This document shows positions 26,702-35,897 of a stretch of DNA of 64,000 bases, one piece after another. Every line of letters begins with the position of its first letter. Position 1 is the stretch's first letter. The stretch lies in the NCBI GenBank assembly GCA_017301995.1, contig JAFLEH010000007.1, positions 200,399 to 264,398 of the forward strand. Direction: 5' to 3'. The translations under genes were made by a program, and so were the position numbers. Source of the stretch: Verrucomicrobiota bacterium. Lineage in GTDB: Bacteria; Verrucomicrobiota; Verrucomicrobiia; Verrucomicrobiales; Akkermansiaceae. The notes beneath the pieces are model-generated. The model saw nothing but the letters and a program-made list of their open reading frames with translations. It did not search any database and had not been told where the DNA came from.

Positions 26702-28354
26702 ATGATCCGATTTTCCATCCTCGCGGTTGGCGCATTGTGCGGCATGTCCCCCATGGCGCGGGCCGCCGATACCCCGCGCCCGAATGTCCTCTTTGTCTGC
26801 GTCGATGACCTGAAACCGATCCTGGGTTGTTATGACGCGCCGATCATCCGGTCGCCCCATATCGACCGGCTTGCTTCGCGGGGCGTGCGTTTCCTCAACG
26901 CCTTCACCAATCAGGCCGTGTGCGCTCCGTCGCGCAATTCGCTGCTGACCGGCAAACGATCCACCAGCATCGGCATCTATGATTTGGGAACCCATTTCCG
27001 GCTCGCGGTGCCCGATGCCGTGACGGTGCCCCAGTTGTTCAAACAGAACGGCTGGCGCAGTGAGGCGATGGGCAAGATCCTCCACGTCGGGCACGGAAAT
27101 CACGAGGATCCCGAGTCATGGAGCGTTCCGCATTGGGCGGCCAAGGGTGTCGGATATGCGCTGGATGCTAACAAGGGAAAGGATGGCAGGGGAGCACCGT
27201 TCGAATGCGCCGACGTGCCGGATTCGACCTACAACGACGGACGGATCGCCGATGAGGCGATCCTCCGCCTGCGCGCGGCCAAAGGGCGGCCGGATCAGCC
27301 GTTCTTCATCGCCGTCGGCTTTCTCAAGCCGCACCTCCCGTTCGTCGCGCCGAAGAAATACTGGGATCTCTATCAGCGAGGACAGTTCAAGCTGCCGGAC
27401 TGCGCCACGCCCCCGGATGGGGCCCCGGAGTTCGCGCCGACAAATTCGGGCGAGCTGCGCCAATACACCGACATACCGGCCACCGGGCCGCTTTCGCCGG
27501 AAAAGGCTCTCGGGCTGATCCATGGATATCATGCCGCGGTGAGTTATATGGACGCCCAATTCGGTCGCGTGCTCGACGAACTGGATCGGCTCGATCTGGC
27601 CAAGAACACGATCATCGTTTTCTGGGGGGATCACGGCTGGCACCTGGGCGACCACGGGCTTTGGTGCAAGCACACCAACTACGAGCAGGCGGTGAGGATC
27701 CCGTTGATCATCGCCGCTCCGGGTGTGGCCAAGGCGGACGCGCGCACGGTGGCCATGGCCGAATCGGTGGATATCTATCCCACGCTTTGCGAGTTGGCGG
27801 GCATCAGGACGCCGGCGGGGCTCGACGGCATGAGCCTGGTTCCCGCGCTGCGCGACCCGGAGGGCGGCAAGACCAAGGAGGCGGTTTTCCATGCCTATCC
27901 GCGGTCGCCGAAAGGCATGGGCGAGATCATCGGCCGGGCGGTTAGAACAAACCGCTATCGGCTGGTGGAGTGGAAAAAACCCGGAGCGCCGCCGGAAAGC
28001 GCCATGCTCGAGTTGTATGACTACGAGAGCGATCCGGGAGAAACGAAAAACCTGGCATCCGGCCAACCCGAAGTCGTGACCAAACTGCGGGCGATGTTGG
28101 CAAACCAGCCCGAGGCGAAGCCCCAGATAAAGACGCCCAAACCCGCCTCGGAGTCCAACCCGAAGCCCGCGGCGACCGATCGCAAGCAGCTCTTCGCCAA
28201 AAAAGACACCGACCGTGACGGCAGGCTGACCCGCGACGAGTTTCTCGCCGGTCAGCCAGATCCCGACAAGGCACCGGAGCGCTTCACCCGCTTTGATACG
28301 GACGGCGACGGCGTGCTGACCCGCGAGGAATTCGTCGGGATGGGGAAAAAATAG
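26702..28354 (+). CDS. Secreted type I sulfatase with C-terminal EF-hands
   Basis: Enzyme of 550 residues with a signal peptide (MIRFSILAVGALCGMSPMARA). It is a family S1 sulfatase: NVLFVCVDDLKP binds the metal, and CAPSR at 74-78 is the CxPSR signature whose cysteine becomes formylglycine. HGWHLGDHGLWCKHTNYEQAVRIP is typical of the iduronate-2-sulfatase subgroup (shown here in part: GDHGLWCKHTNYE). After the catalytic domain (to about 465) a Pro/Lys linker leads to two EF-hand-type loops, DTDRDGRLTRDE and DTDGDGVLTREE. A GGAG-type ribosome site lies 8 bases before the ATG. Formylglycine formation needs a maturase encoded elsewhere. Likely substrate: sulfated polysaccharide. Confidence 0.9.
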   Translation: MIRFSILAVGALCGMSPMARAADTPRPNVLFVCVDDLKPILGCYDAPIIRSPHIDRLASRGVRFLNAFTNQAVCAPSRNSLLTGKRSTSIGIYDLGTHFRLAVPDAVTVPQLFKQNGWRSEAMGKILHVGHGNHEDPESWSVPHWAAKGVGYALDANKGKDGRGAPFECADVPDSTYNDGRIADEAILRLRAAKGRPDQPFFIAVGFLKPHLPFVAPKKYWDLYQRGQFKLPDCATPPDGAPEFAPTNSGELRQYTDIPATGPLSPEKALGLIHGYHAAVSYMDAQFGRVLDELDRLDLAKNTIIVFWGDHGWHLGDHGLWCKHTNYEQAVRIPLIIAAPGVAKADARTVAMAESVDIYPTLCELAGIRTPAGLDGMSLVPALRDPEGGKTKEAVFHAYPRSPKGMGEIIGRAVRTNRYRLVEWKKPGAPPESAMLELYDYESDPGETKNLASGQPEVVTKLRAMLANQPEAKPQIKTPKPASESNPKPAATDRKQLFAKKDTDRDGRLTRDEFLAGQPDPDKAPERFTRFDTDGDGVLTREEFVGMGKK

Positions 28355-28384
28355 CGGCGGAAAGGGGACTCGGCCGTTTTGGGA

Positions 28385-29074
28385 TCAAACATACGCTCTG
28401 CGTCTCCGGCAGAGCGCCAGTGTGCCGGCCAGCGCAAGCAGCGCGCTTCCCGGTTCGGGCACGATCGTGACGGCGATGCTTTCAAGTTTCATGTTGCCCG
28501 CCGGACTATCCGAGGTGCCGGCGCTGGCGATCCGGATGTGGTCGATCGCGCGCCCCGTGGGTCCGGTCCCGTTGTAGGACCCTCCGGCGGTACTGAAGCT
28601 CCATGCGCCGGTATCGAATGCGTAACTGAATGTCGCGGTGTTGGCTTGGCTGCTGTCGGCGGTCGTCACGTTCGCGATGGAGCCCCCCATTGACCAATAG
28701 GTGGTAGGCCCGCCGGGATCGCCGATATAGGCCAATTCGCTGTTGCTGTTGTCGAACAGCGAGACCACCGCCCAACTGGTGCCGATGAATCCGGTGATCG
28801 ATCCGGTGGTGAAGGTGATGGTGAGTGTTTCGCCCGCCGATAGGGCGTCGGTAAACGCTCCATACACCGAGTCTGACCCGCCGACGAGCGCCAGCGCTCC
28901 GCCGTTGACCTGCCAACCGCCTCCGCCGGTCCATGTGCCGGAGCCGGTATCGGGTGTCTGCCCCGCTATCGCCGTGCCATTGGCATGGCTGAAATCATCG
29001 GAGAACACGACGGCGGCATTGCCGGGGACGGTGGCCGCAATCACGAGGACTAACATCAATGGGGTGCGTTTCAT
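28385..29074 (-). CDS. PEP-CTERM protein, beta-sandwich domain (paralogue 1)
   Basis: Exported protein of 229 residues: signal peptide (MKRTPLMLVLVIAATVPGNA), then one beta-rich domain of about 165 residues with repeated glycines and the stretches SDDFSHANGT, GGGGWQVNGGALALVGGSDS and NMKLESI. The C terminus VPEPGSALLALAGTLALCRRRR is a PEP-CTERM surface-sorting signal. The domain looks like a concanavalin/LamG-like sandwich, but I cannot name the family. The next gene upstream on the strand (29103) encodes a close paralogue without the sorting signal, so a tandem duplication is evident. Confidence 0.8.
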   Translation of the reverse strand: MKRTPLMLVLVIAATVPGNAAVVFSDDFSHANGTAIAGQTPDTGSGTWTGGGGWQVNGGALALVGGSDSVYGAFTDALSAGETLTITFTTGSITGFIGTSWAVVSLFDNSNSELAYIGDPGGPTTYWSMGGSIANVTTADSSQANTATFSYAFDTGAWSFSTAGGSYNGTGPTGRAIDHIRIASAGTSDSPAGNMKLESIAVTIVPEPGSALLALAGTLALCRRRRAYV

Positions 29075-29102
29075 GGCTGTGTTGGAATTGCTAGAGTTTG
29101 CT

Positions 29103-29942
29103 TCAGGGGGCTGCGGGTTCCACGACCCGGAAAAACCGTTTCGGTTGATCCTCCGTATCGACCGGTATGACCTGGGGCGACGACACGTCGGTCAGTATCG
29201 GCATCCAATTTTCGAGATCGGTTGATTCCTCGATATCATTGGTGCCATCGCCTCCGGACCAATAGATCTTGAACGCGTCGGAGCTGATGCGGGTGAAAGC
29301 GGTGACTTTCAAGCTGGCGGGTCCGAGTTGTTCGATGGTCGCCGAAATTCTATCGATTTTCATGTTTCCGGCGGGTTCGTCCGAGGTTCCGCCGCTTGCG
29401 ATCCGGATGCGGCTGAGGGCGTAGCCGGCGGTGCCGGTTCCCTGATAGGTTCCTCCGCCGGTGGAGAAGGTCCACGCGCCAGTGTCGTATTCGTAGGTGA
29501 ACACCGCCACGTTCGCCTGGCTGCTGTCGCCGGTCGCCACGTTCGCGATGTAGCCGCCCAGTCCCCATGTTGTGTTAGGTCCGCCCGGATCGCCGATGTA
29601 GCATCTTTCGTAACCATCGGCGTCAAACAGCGAAACAACGGCCCAACTCGATCCCAGGAAGCCGGGGATCGCTTGGGTTTCGAACGTGAGAGTGAGCTTC
29701 TGTCCCGCGGAAAGCGCGGCGGTGAAATTGCCGAACACGGAGTCGGACCCGGCGCTCAGATAGACCGCGCCACCGTCCGTTTTCCAACCACCTCCGCCGG
29801 ACCATGCCCCGCCGACGGTTGGGTTTTGCCCGCTCAGTGAAATTCCGTCAACGTAGTCGAAGTCGTCGGCGAACACGGAGTCGGCTTCGCAGGTGGGGGA
29901 GCCCGCTAACAGGAGGGCCACCATTGGAATGGCGGATCGCAT
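29103..29942 (-). CDS. Secreted beta-sandwich protein (paralogue 2), without PEP-CTERM
   Basis: A protein of 279 residues using the start at 29942, which gives a signal peptide (MRSAIPMVALLLAGSPTCEA). The domain matches the downstream PEP-CTERM protein nearly motif by motif: ADDFDYVDGISLSGQNP, GGGGWKTDGGAVYLSAGSDS, GSSWAVVSLFD, YIGDPGGP, SSQANVAVFTYEYDTGAW and PAGNMKIDRI. Instead of a sorting tail it ends with a second small beta domain (about 200-275; FFRVVEP). An upstream in-frame start at 30068 would add 42 residues that do not look like a signal peptide. Binding partner unknown. Confidence 0.75.
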   Translation of the reverse strand: MRSAIPMVALLLAGSPTCEADSVFADDFDYVDGISLSGQNPTVGGAWSGGGGWKTDGGAVYLSAGSDSVFGNFTAALSAGQKLTLTFETQAIPGFLGSSWAVVSLFDADGYERCYIGDPGGPNTTWGLGGYIANVATGDSSQANVAVFTYEYDTGAWTFSTGGGTYQGTGTAGYALSRIRIASGGTSDEPAGNMKIDRISATIEQLGPASLKVTAFTRISSDAFKIYWSGGDGTNDIEESTDLENWMPILTDVSSPQVIPVDTEDQPKRFFRVVEPAAP

Positions 29943-30419
29943 GAGGATGGTCCGATAGGCTTCCGATGGTCCCGGAAATGACGGAAATAGGGAGCGCGAT
30001 ACAGCCCCCTTGCCAACAACGGGATGCTCGGTCTGGAGATGGGGAGATAGCGGAGTCATGGTGCCCATTACGGTGCCAAAGCTTTCTTTCGGTCACAATT
30101 CTGCCATTTCCGCGCGGGTTGACAAGCGAGAAAGACCGGAAATGACCGGAAATGGGCAAAGGGCAATGAAATCGAAGTGCCGGAATTCGAGGGTGGCACA
30201 AGCAGGGACCGATCTCCGAGCGGTCCGGCGGATGGGTGAGCCTGAAGCCATGGTCCCCTTCAGACCGGTGCCACGCTGCCGACAGGACTTATCGGAGAAA
30301 GATCCCTGCCAGATGCAAACCGCCCCGATTGATTGGCCCCGCGCTCATCGGAATGGCCAATGCCGGCCTGGAGAGCGACGGAAGAGACCGCATGCGGACG
30401 CGTGTCGATCAATCCCGCT
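29943..30419. other. Intergenic region without a supported gene
   Basis: Nothing convincing as coding. It contains the short direct repeat CCGGAAATGA twice in a row near 30135-30155, with a third similar stretch (CCCGGAAATGACGGAAAT) near 29971. Near 30214 the words CTCCGAGCGGTCCGGCGG and GGGTGAGCCTGAA resemble the flank just outside the palindromic element at 16452-16492. Confidence 0.4.
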
Positions 30420-31679
30420 TCACGCCCGGCGGTTTTGCAGGGCTTCAAGGCGCCGGAGCAGCGGCGGGTGCGAGTAGTCCAGCCACACCCGGAGCGGCGC
30501 GGGCGAAGGGTGGGAGAGGTGGTCGGTGGAGAGCTTGCGCAATGCGGCCGCCAGGGGGGCGCCGCTGCCGGTGACCTTGGCCGCGAAGGCATCGGCCTCG
30601 AACTCATGCTTGCGGGACCACGCGTTGGCCGCCACGCCTAGCAGTTTTCCAACCGGCTGGAGCAGCAGGCTGAAAAGGAACAGCCCGACATGGGGTGAGA
30701 TTTGCCCGACCCCGAAGGCGTCGAACAACATACGGGCAAAGCGCCCCGCGGGGTCGATGGCGATTCCCAGCAGATAGAATATCGCCGCCATCTGGAGGAT
30801 CCCGACCACCAGCCGCTGCCGGATGTGGCCGCAGCGGAAATGCCCGATCTCGTGGGCCAGCACGCCTAGCAATTCATCGGTCGGGCTTTTCTCGATCAGC
30901 GTGTCGTAGAGGGCTATTTTTTTCCGTTTTCCGAATCCGGTGAAGAAAGCGTTGGCCTTGGTGGAGCGCTTGGATCCGTCCATCACGAACACCCCGGACA
31001 ACGGGAACCCGCAACGTTCGCCGAGATCCTCGATCGCCTGTTTGAGCGGCCCGTCGGGCATCGGGGTGAACTTGTTGAACAGCGGCAGGATCAGCGTTGG
31101 TGCCAGGTAGGTTAGAACGAGCTGGAACACGGTGACCACCGCCCACGCCCACAGCCAAGCGTGCGGCACCCGCGCGAAAATCCACAGCACCGCCGCCAGC
31201 AGCGGGAGACCGAGGACGGCGGACAGCAGCAGCCCCTTGACCCGGTCCATCACAAACGTGCGGAGCGTGGCGCGGTTGAAGCCGAACGATTCCTCGATCA
31301 CAAAGGTGTCATACCACGCGAACGGCAGATCCAACAATCCCTGCCCCAGCACCAGCGCCGAAACGAAAACCAGACCGGCCGTTAGTTCGTTAGGCGCCAG
31401 CGAGCGGCTGAGGGCGTCGAGCCACGGAAACCCGCCGAGCGCCCAGAACACCAGCAGCGTGGTCAGCGAGAACGCCCCTTGAACGATCCCGAACCGCGCG
31501 TTGACCCGCAGGTAATCGCGGGCCTGGTCGAGCTTTTCATCCGTGAGCCAGCCTTCCATCGCGGCGGGCACGGACTCGGGAAACGCCTTGAGATTCATCA
31601 GCGTGGCGATCAATTCGAGCTTCCACAGCCCGAACAGACAGACTACAATCACCACCGTCATGACATTCCAATCGCTCAT
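30420..31679 (-). CDS. M48 family zinc protease, CAAX-protease (Ste24) type
   Basis: Membrane protease of 419 residues with the start at 31679. Membrane helices at about 5-25, 65-85, 110-130, 155-205 and 300-345 surround the catalytic region, which has the zinc motif HEIGHFRCGH and the upstream stretch GSKRSTKANAFFTGFGKRKKIALYDTL (in part: STKANAFFTGFGK) typical of Ste24/HtpX-like M48A enzymes. A third zinc ligand lies in KHEFEADAFA. Ste24-type enzymes cut prenylated proteins in eukaryotes; in bacteria they act in membrane protein quality control, so the name describes only the fold. The start overlaps the divergent lipoprotein gene by 20 bases. Confidence 0.88.
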   Translation of the reverse strand: MSDWNVMTVVIVVCLFGLWKLELIATLMNLKAFPESVPAAMEGWLTDEKLDQARDYLRVNARFGIVQGAFSLTTLLVFWALGGFPWLDALSRSLAPNELTAGLVFVSALVLGQGLLDLPFAWYDTFVIEESFGFNRATLRTFVMDRVKGLLLSAVLGLPLLAAVLWIFARVPHAWLWAWAVVTVFQLVLTYLAPTLILPLFNKFTPMPDGPLKQAIEDLGERCGFPLSGVFVMDGSKRSTKANAFFTGFGKRKKIALYDTLIEKSPTDELLGVLAHEIGHFRCGHIRQRLVVGILQMAAIFYLLGIAIDPAGRFARMLFDAFGVGQISPHVGLFLFSLLLQPVGKLLGVAANAWSRKHEFEADAFAAKVTGSGAPLAAALRKLSTDHLSHPSPAPLRVWLDYSHPPLLRRLEALQNRRA

Positions 31680-32328
31680 CGCCGCAAGCATACGGGCCGC
31701 CTTGCGCCCGGCAAGCCTGGTTTTGTTGCTAGGAACGCTCGGCCTCGGCGGATGCGTGGGCCTCATCGCCAAGCAGCACACCTACGGTCCGTCCGCGTCC
31801 TCGCCGCCGGTCACGCTGGGCGGCGCCAAGGTCCGGCTCCAGCTCAAACCGGAAGGAACCTCCGGCGGCAACTTCGCCGTCACCGCGATGGTCGTGGGCG
31901 CCACCGTCGCCACGCTCGACGGACCGTTCCGCTGGCGGTTCGAGGCCACCGACGGATCGGGGAAACTCGAATACCTGGTGGTCCACCGCATCCGCACCCG
32001 GACCGGAAAAACCGGTCGGGACGAATGGTATCCCACGGAGCACCTCGGAAAACGCGCCGATTTCACCAAACCGAAAGGCGCCGAAGGTCCCACGCGCGCC
32101 GTTTATGAAATGCCGGGCCTGCTTCAGGTGAAACCGCGGGAGGACGGCGATCTGGAAATCACCGCCGACCTGTCGGTCACCGGATCGGGCGGGACGGTTC
32201 GGAAACAGGTCCGGTTCCGCCTGAGCCCCGCCGAAGGACGCCGCGACGAGTTCGTTTTCATCCCCACCGAGATCGTGAAAAGCTTCGGCCAAAAGCCCGA
32301 GGAATGGCGCGACGAAGGCTGGGATTGA
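31660..32328 (+). CDS. Lipoprotein of unknown function
   Basis: A protein of 222 residues. The start at 31660 gives a lipoprotein signal: basic N region (IRAALR), hydrophobic core LVLLLGTLGLGGC and a lipobox ending in LGGC, which is acylated after cleavage. The mature part is beta-rich, with VTLGGAKVRLQLKP and repeated VTAxVVGA-type strands, and ends in an acidic/Trp segment (EEWRDEGWD). I do not recognise a family. The gene is divergent to the M48 protease and its first 20 bases overlap that gene's start, so a start slightly further downstream is also possible. Shared regulation with the protease is plausible. Confidence 0.65.
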   Translation: MTFQSLIAASIRAALRPASLVLLLGTLGLGGCVGLIAKQHTYGPSASSPPVTLGGAKVRLQLKPEGTSGGNFAVTAMVVGATVATLDGPFRWRFEATDGSGKLEYLVVHRIRTRTGKTGRDEWYPTEHLGKRADFTKPKGAEGPTRAVYEMPGLLQVKPREDGDLEITADLSVTGSGGTVRKQVRFRLSPAEGRRDEFVFIPTEIVKSFGQKPEEWRDEGWD

Positions 32329-32348
32329 TCGGAGCGCGAATGAAACGC

Positions 32349-32471
32349 CTGTAGCGGCGCTCTGCGAGCGTCGGGGCCGATGAAGCGAGCGAAGAACTCC
32401 GTCATTCGAGGTTTCGTTCGCTTTCCCGCCCACACGGGCAGTTTGCGGCGGTCATAGACGCGCCGCTACAG
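32349..32471. repeat. 123-bp element with perfect 12-bp terminal inverted repeats
   Basis: CTGTAGCGGCGC (32349-32360) and its exact complement GCGCCGCTACAG (32460-32471) bound a 123-bp intergenic stretch that also contains CTGCGAGCG. The form is that of a small non-autonomous repeat (MITE- or REP-like). No transposase is near and no other copy is in the window. Confidence 0.65.
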
Positions 32472-32499
32472 ATCGCGGATGGAACGCTTGTGGCGGACT

Positions 32500-33606
32500 C
32501 TAGCGGGATGGCGGCTGAGAGGAAGAAGCGGGCAGGGGCACGGTGACGATGCGGTGGTTGCCGAGGTCGGCGATCCAGAGGAGGTCGCGCTGCGCGAGAA
32601 CGGCGGCGGGGCGGTTGAGGCGTCCCGCGTCGATGCCTTTTTCGGTGGTTCCGCAAAGGGTGGAGACCGTGCCGGCCGGGAGATCGAACATCAGGATCCG
32701 TTGGCCGTTCATTTCCGCCACAAACACCCGGTCGCCATCGACCGCCAGACCATGGGGCATGGCGAGTTGCCGGCCGGGAAATGGGGTTGTTAGTCCGGTG
32801 TCCGGATGCCAGCGGCGCAGCATCAGGGTACCGCAATCGGCGATCCAGAGTCCGCCCTTGTCGTCGGTCGCCAGATCCATCGGCCATGAAAGCGTGCCGG
32901 CGGGTCCGTCGTCGGCGCCGCGTTTGCCATTGCCCGCGAGGGTGGTGACGCGTCCGTGCCGGATGCACCGCAGCCTGGCATTGCCGATGTCGGCAACATA
33001 CAGTTCGCCGTCGCGTCCCCAGGCGATGGCGTGGGGCGAGCTGAATCTCGCGTCCGCCGCCGCGCCGTCCGCCATGCCGGAATCCCGCGCCTTGCCCGCC
33101 AGGGTGCTCACCACATAGCCGCCGGGGACCGAGGCGTCCGGTGTGAGCAGGCGGATCGTGTGGTTGCTCACTTCCGCCACCGCGATCACGCCGTCGGATC
33201 TAACCGCGACTCCGTGGGGCGAGCGGAATTTTGCGACCGGCGCGGGCCCGTCCTGATGACCCGCGCGGTCGGGTCCGCCGGCCAGGGTGGCGACGGTGCC
33301 GTCGCGGCGGATGGTGCGGATGGCGTGGTTGTTGATATCCGCGAAGACCAGCGTGTTTTCGTCCAATGCCGCGAGGCGGATGGGTTTGGCCATGAGCGCA
33401 TCGGGTCCGGCTCCGTCGCGGAAGCCGCTTTCGCCCTTGGCGCCACCGGCCACGACGGTGATCGGCAACGACCACTGTCTGCCTCCGTCGCCCGGTTTCA
33501 CGAAAAACACCCAGACGAACGCGTGCCACAGCCAGATTCCGCCTGCGACTAACAAAACCAAAAGCGTGAGCAGGGAAATTCCGATCAATTTGCGTTTGCG
33601 GGTCAT
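32500..33606 (-). CDS. Membrane-anchored NHL-repeat beta-propeller protein
   Basis: A protein of 368 residues using the start at 33606. It begins with a basic stretch and one hydrophobic helix (ISLLTLLVLLVAGGIWLW), either an anchor or an uncleaved signal. The rest consists of six or so NHL-type blades: TVVAGGAKGESGFRDG, ADINNHAIRTIRRDGTVATLAGG, SPHGVAVRSDGVIAVAEVSNHTIRLLTP, ADIGNARLRCI and VADLGNHRI-like units, each with the Asp/Glu-x-x-Asn-x-x-Ile/Leu-Arg core. Such propellers bind ligands or act as lyases in some subfamilies; no catalytic site is clear. A longer frame up to 33864 lacks a sensible N terminus. Confidence 0.8.
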   Translation of the reverse strand: MTRKRKLIGISLLTLLVLLVAGGIWLWHAFVWVFFVKPGDGGRQWSLPITVVAGGAKGESGFRDGAGPDALMAKPIRLAALDENTLVFADINNHAIRTIRRDGTVATLAGGPDRAGHQDGPAPVAKFRSPHGVAVRSDGVIAVAEVSNHTIRLLTPDASVPGGYVVSTLAGKARDSGMADGAAADARFSSPHAIAWGRDGELYVADIGNARLRCIRHGRVTTLAGNGKRGADDGPAGTLSWPMDLATDDKGGLWIADCGTLMLRRWHPDTGLTTPFPGRQLAMPHGLAVDGDRVFVAEMNGQRILMFDLPAGTVSTLCGTTEKGIDAGRLNRPAAVLAQRDLLWIADLGNHRIVTVPLPASSSQPPSR

Positions 33607-33752
33607 GGTCACGGGGAGGTGCGGCTGCGCCAAGCGTATCCTGCGGCAGGATGTGAACAAGACCAATCCGGCCTGAATTCGTGTAAGCAACGCGGGTGCC
33701 GCTCCGTATGGGTCGCGCGTTTTGTCATTTGATCCACCGTTTCCCCATTGCC

Positions 33753-35897
33753 ATGCGGCCGTCATTGCTTGCCATTCTGATATCATCCGCCTGCGGGTTT
33801 TCCGCCATGCGCGCCGAACCCGGCGCGAATGTTTCCATCCCGCCGGACCGCGCCGCGCTGGCACCGAAATTGCTCGCGACCGAAGGCGCCGGCACGCCGG
33901 AGGAGTTGTTCGGCCTAACCGCCTACCGTTCGTCGCTGCTCGCCCATGAGGTGTTGCGCCTCGCCGGGGATCCGGCGGTGGCGGGATTCCTTGCGGAAAC
34001 GCCGGATTCCGCGCGGTTTCTGGCCTGCTTTCTATCCGACCCGGATTGGCTGCGCGCCTACCTCGCGTCCGGCAGGCCGATCAAGGGCACGGCCGACGGT
34101 CTCGCCATTCTCCGCGAGATCTGGCTGGCCGAAGGTGCCTCGCCGGATTTCGCGAACTACCGTGAATTGGCCGCCGCGATCGCCAACCAATGGTCGGCGG
34201 GACCCAATGCCAACGCGCTCCGGATCAAACGGAACCTGGCGAAATTTCCGGCCAAGCCGCTCGACCGTTTCCGCCTGTTCCGCAATCTCGACCGGGCGGG
34301 GCGCCTGCACCCGATGTTCCGCAAGCTGAAATCATGGGAACTCGGGTTCGTGGTGGGCCAGCAATGGAGCGACAGCGCGCTCGTGTGGCTCAACGAGCAC
34401 GCCAACCTGCCGCTCGAACGCTATCCGGACGCCTGCTGGGCCGTGGAATACAAGGGCACCTCCGATTTCGGCGACACCGTCCAGGGACCGCTCTATCTGC
34501 GCCCGTGGTCGGACCAGATGAACGAGGCGCAGAACGCCCGGTTGCACGGCAGCGTGTGCGGCGGTCTATCAACCTTCGGCGTGACCGCCGCGGCGGCCCA
34601 CGGCATTCCGTCCTACACGGTCGGCCAGCCCGGCCATTGCGCGATGGCGATCCGTTTCGCGCGTGGCGACTGGCGTGGCGGATTCGGCGGTCCGGACGGT
34701 TCTCCGCACATCTATGTTTGGCAGGGAAACATCCATTACATCGATCTGATGGAAGCGGTGTTCGGTGATGACGCCGGGCTGGACCGGGCGTTGCTATGGC
34801 AGGCGCGTTCCCATCTGCTGCGGGATGCCGGCCGTGCGGATGCGGCGGACGCGGCGTTGGCCGCCGCGGTGAAGGCGTCGCCCCTGCACCTCGATCTCCG
34901 GCGCGAGGAAATCGCGCGGATGAAAGAGAAAAACCTATCATCTCCGCAATGGGCGGCCTATGCGGACTCGCTGCTCAAGGAGTTCGGAAAGCACACCCAT
35001 CCGGCGATCGATCTGTGCCGTGAGATCGAACCGCTGTTTCTATCCGCATCGGACGATGCCGGCAAAGTCGCTTGGTTCGCGAAGATCCATCAGGCCGCGG
35101 CCCGCGCGACCGAATCATGGGCATGGGACGCGGCGGAGCAATTGCTGGCTCCCCAGGCCAAACAACTAACCAGCGCGGCGGCCAGGGAAAGCCTGCTGCG
35201 CGAGGCCTTGGCCGCCCACCTCGGAGGAAACGGAAGCTCGTTCGGGAAAGTGCTGGAATGGGGCGTGAAGGGACTTGTGGAGCGTGGCGAAGGCGACGCG
35301 TTCGGGCGCGCGTTCGCGGCGGCGGTGGCGGCCGCGCCCAATGCCAATCCGGATCCGCAGAAAATGAAAGAGGCCTACGGCAAAGCGATCCTGGCCGCCG
35401 AGGCCGCGCGCTCGGTGCCCGCGTTCCAGGCTCTATCCAAGGCCGCGGCTCCGCTGGTGCCCGCCGCGCCATCGCCGCTCAAGCTGGACCTGCCGCCCGG
35501 CACGATCGTTTCCAACACCGCGATCATTTATGCGTCATCCTCGGCGTGGGACGATCCGCTGGCCCATTTGGGTGTGTTAGGAGAAAGCGGCGGCGCGATC
35601 CATACCAAGGACGAGGCCACGCCCTCGATCACGGTGGAGATTCCCGGCGGTGTCGCCAATCTGGGTGGGGTGCTGCTCGTCAAAAACGATGGCAACCAGC
35701 ACCGCCTCAAGCGGGTGAAAGTTTCCCGTTCCACCGATGGTGCGACGTGGTTTCCGCTGGCCGAGTCCGCCGACATGCCGCGCCAGTGGAAGATCGAGGC
35801 GCCTCCCGGAACCGCCGCCCGCTGGCTGAAATTCGAGGCGCTCAACGAGAAGCCCGAATTCTGTCATCTGCGCAATTTCATCGTCACCGCAAAATGA
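33753..35897 (+). CDS. Secreted protein with transglutaminase-like core and discoidin-like C terminus
   Basis: Protein of 714 residues. The start at 33753 gives a signal peptide (MRPSLLAILISSACGFSAMRA). In the middle (about 265-345) the sequence GSVCGGLSTFG, then SYTVGQPGHCAMAI, then HIYVWQGN resembles the Cys-His-Asp layout of transglutaminase-like proteases; this is inferred from the pattern. A helical TPR-like stretch (about 350-580) follows, and the last 110 residues form an F5/8 type C-like beta domain (VKVSRSTDGATWFPLAES). Its stop overlaps the start of the next gene (ATGA), so the two are coupled in translation. Function unknown; a role at the cell surface is likely. Confidence 0.75.
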   Translation: MRPSLLAILISSACGFSAMRAEPGANVSIPPDRAALAPKLLATEGAGTPEELFGLTAYRSSLLAHEVLRLAGDPAVAGFLAETPDSARFLACFLSDPDWLRAYLASGRPIKGTADGLAILREIWLAEGASPDFANYRELAAAIANQWSAGPNANALRIKRNLAKFPAKPLDRFRLFRNLDRAGRLHPMFRKLKSWELGFVVGQQWSDSALVWLNEHANLPLERYPDACWAVEYKGTSDFGDTVQGPLYLRPWSDQMNEAQNARLHGSVCGGLSTFGVTAAAAHGIPSYTVGQPGHCAMAIRFARGDWRGGFGGPDGSPHIYVWQGNIHYIDLMEAVFGDDAGLDRALLWQARSHLLRDAGRADAADAALAAAVKASPLHLDLRREEIARMKEKNLSSPQWAAYADSLLKEFGKHTHPAIDLCREIEPLFLSASDDAGKVAWFAKIHQAAARATESWAWDAAEQLLAPQAKQLTSAAARESLLREALAAHLGGNGSSFGKVLEWGVKGLVERGEGDAFGRAFAAAVAAAPNANPDPQKMKEAYGKAILAAEAARSVPAFQALSKAAAPLVPAAPSPLKLDLPPGTIVSNTAIIYASSSAWDDPLAHLGVLGESGGAIHTKDEATPSITVEIPGGVANLGGVLLVKNDGNQHRLKRVKVSRSTDGATWFPLAESADMPRQWKIEAPPGTAARWLKFEALNEKPEFCHLRNFIVTAK

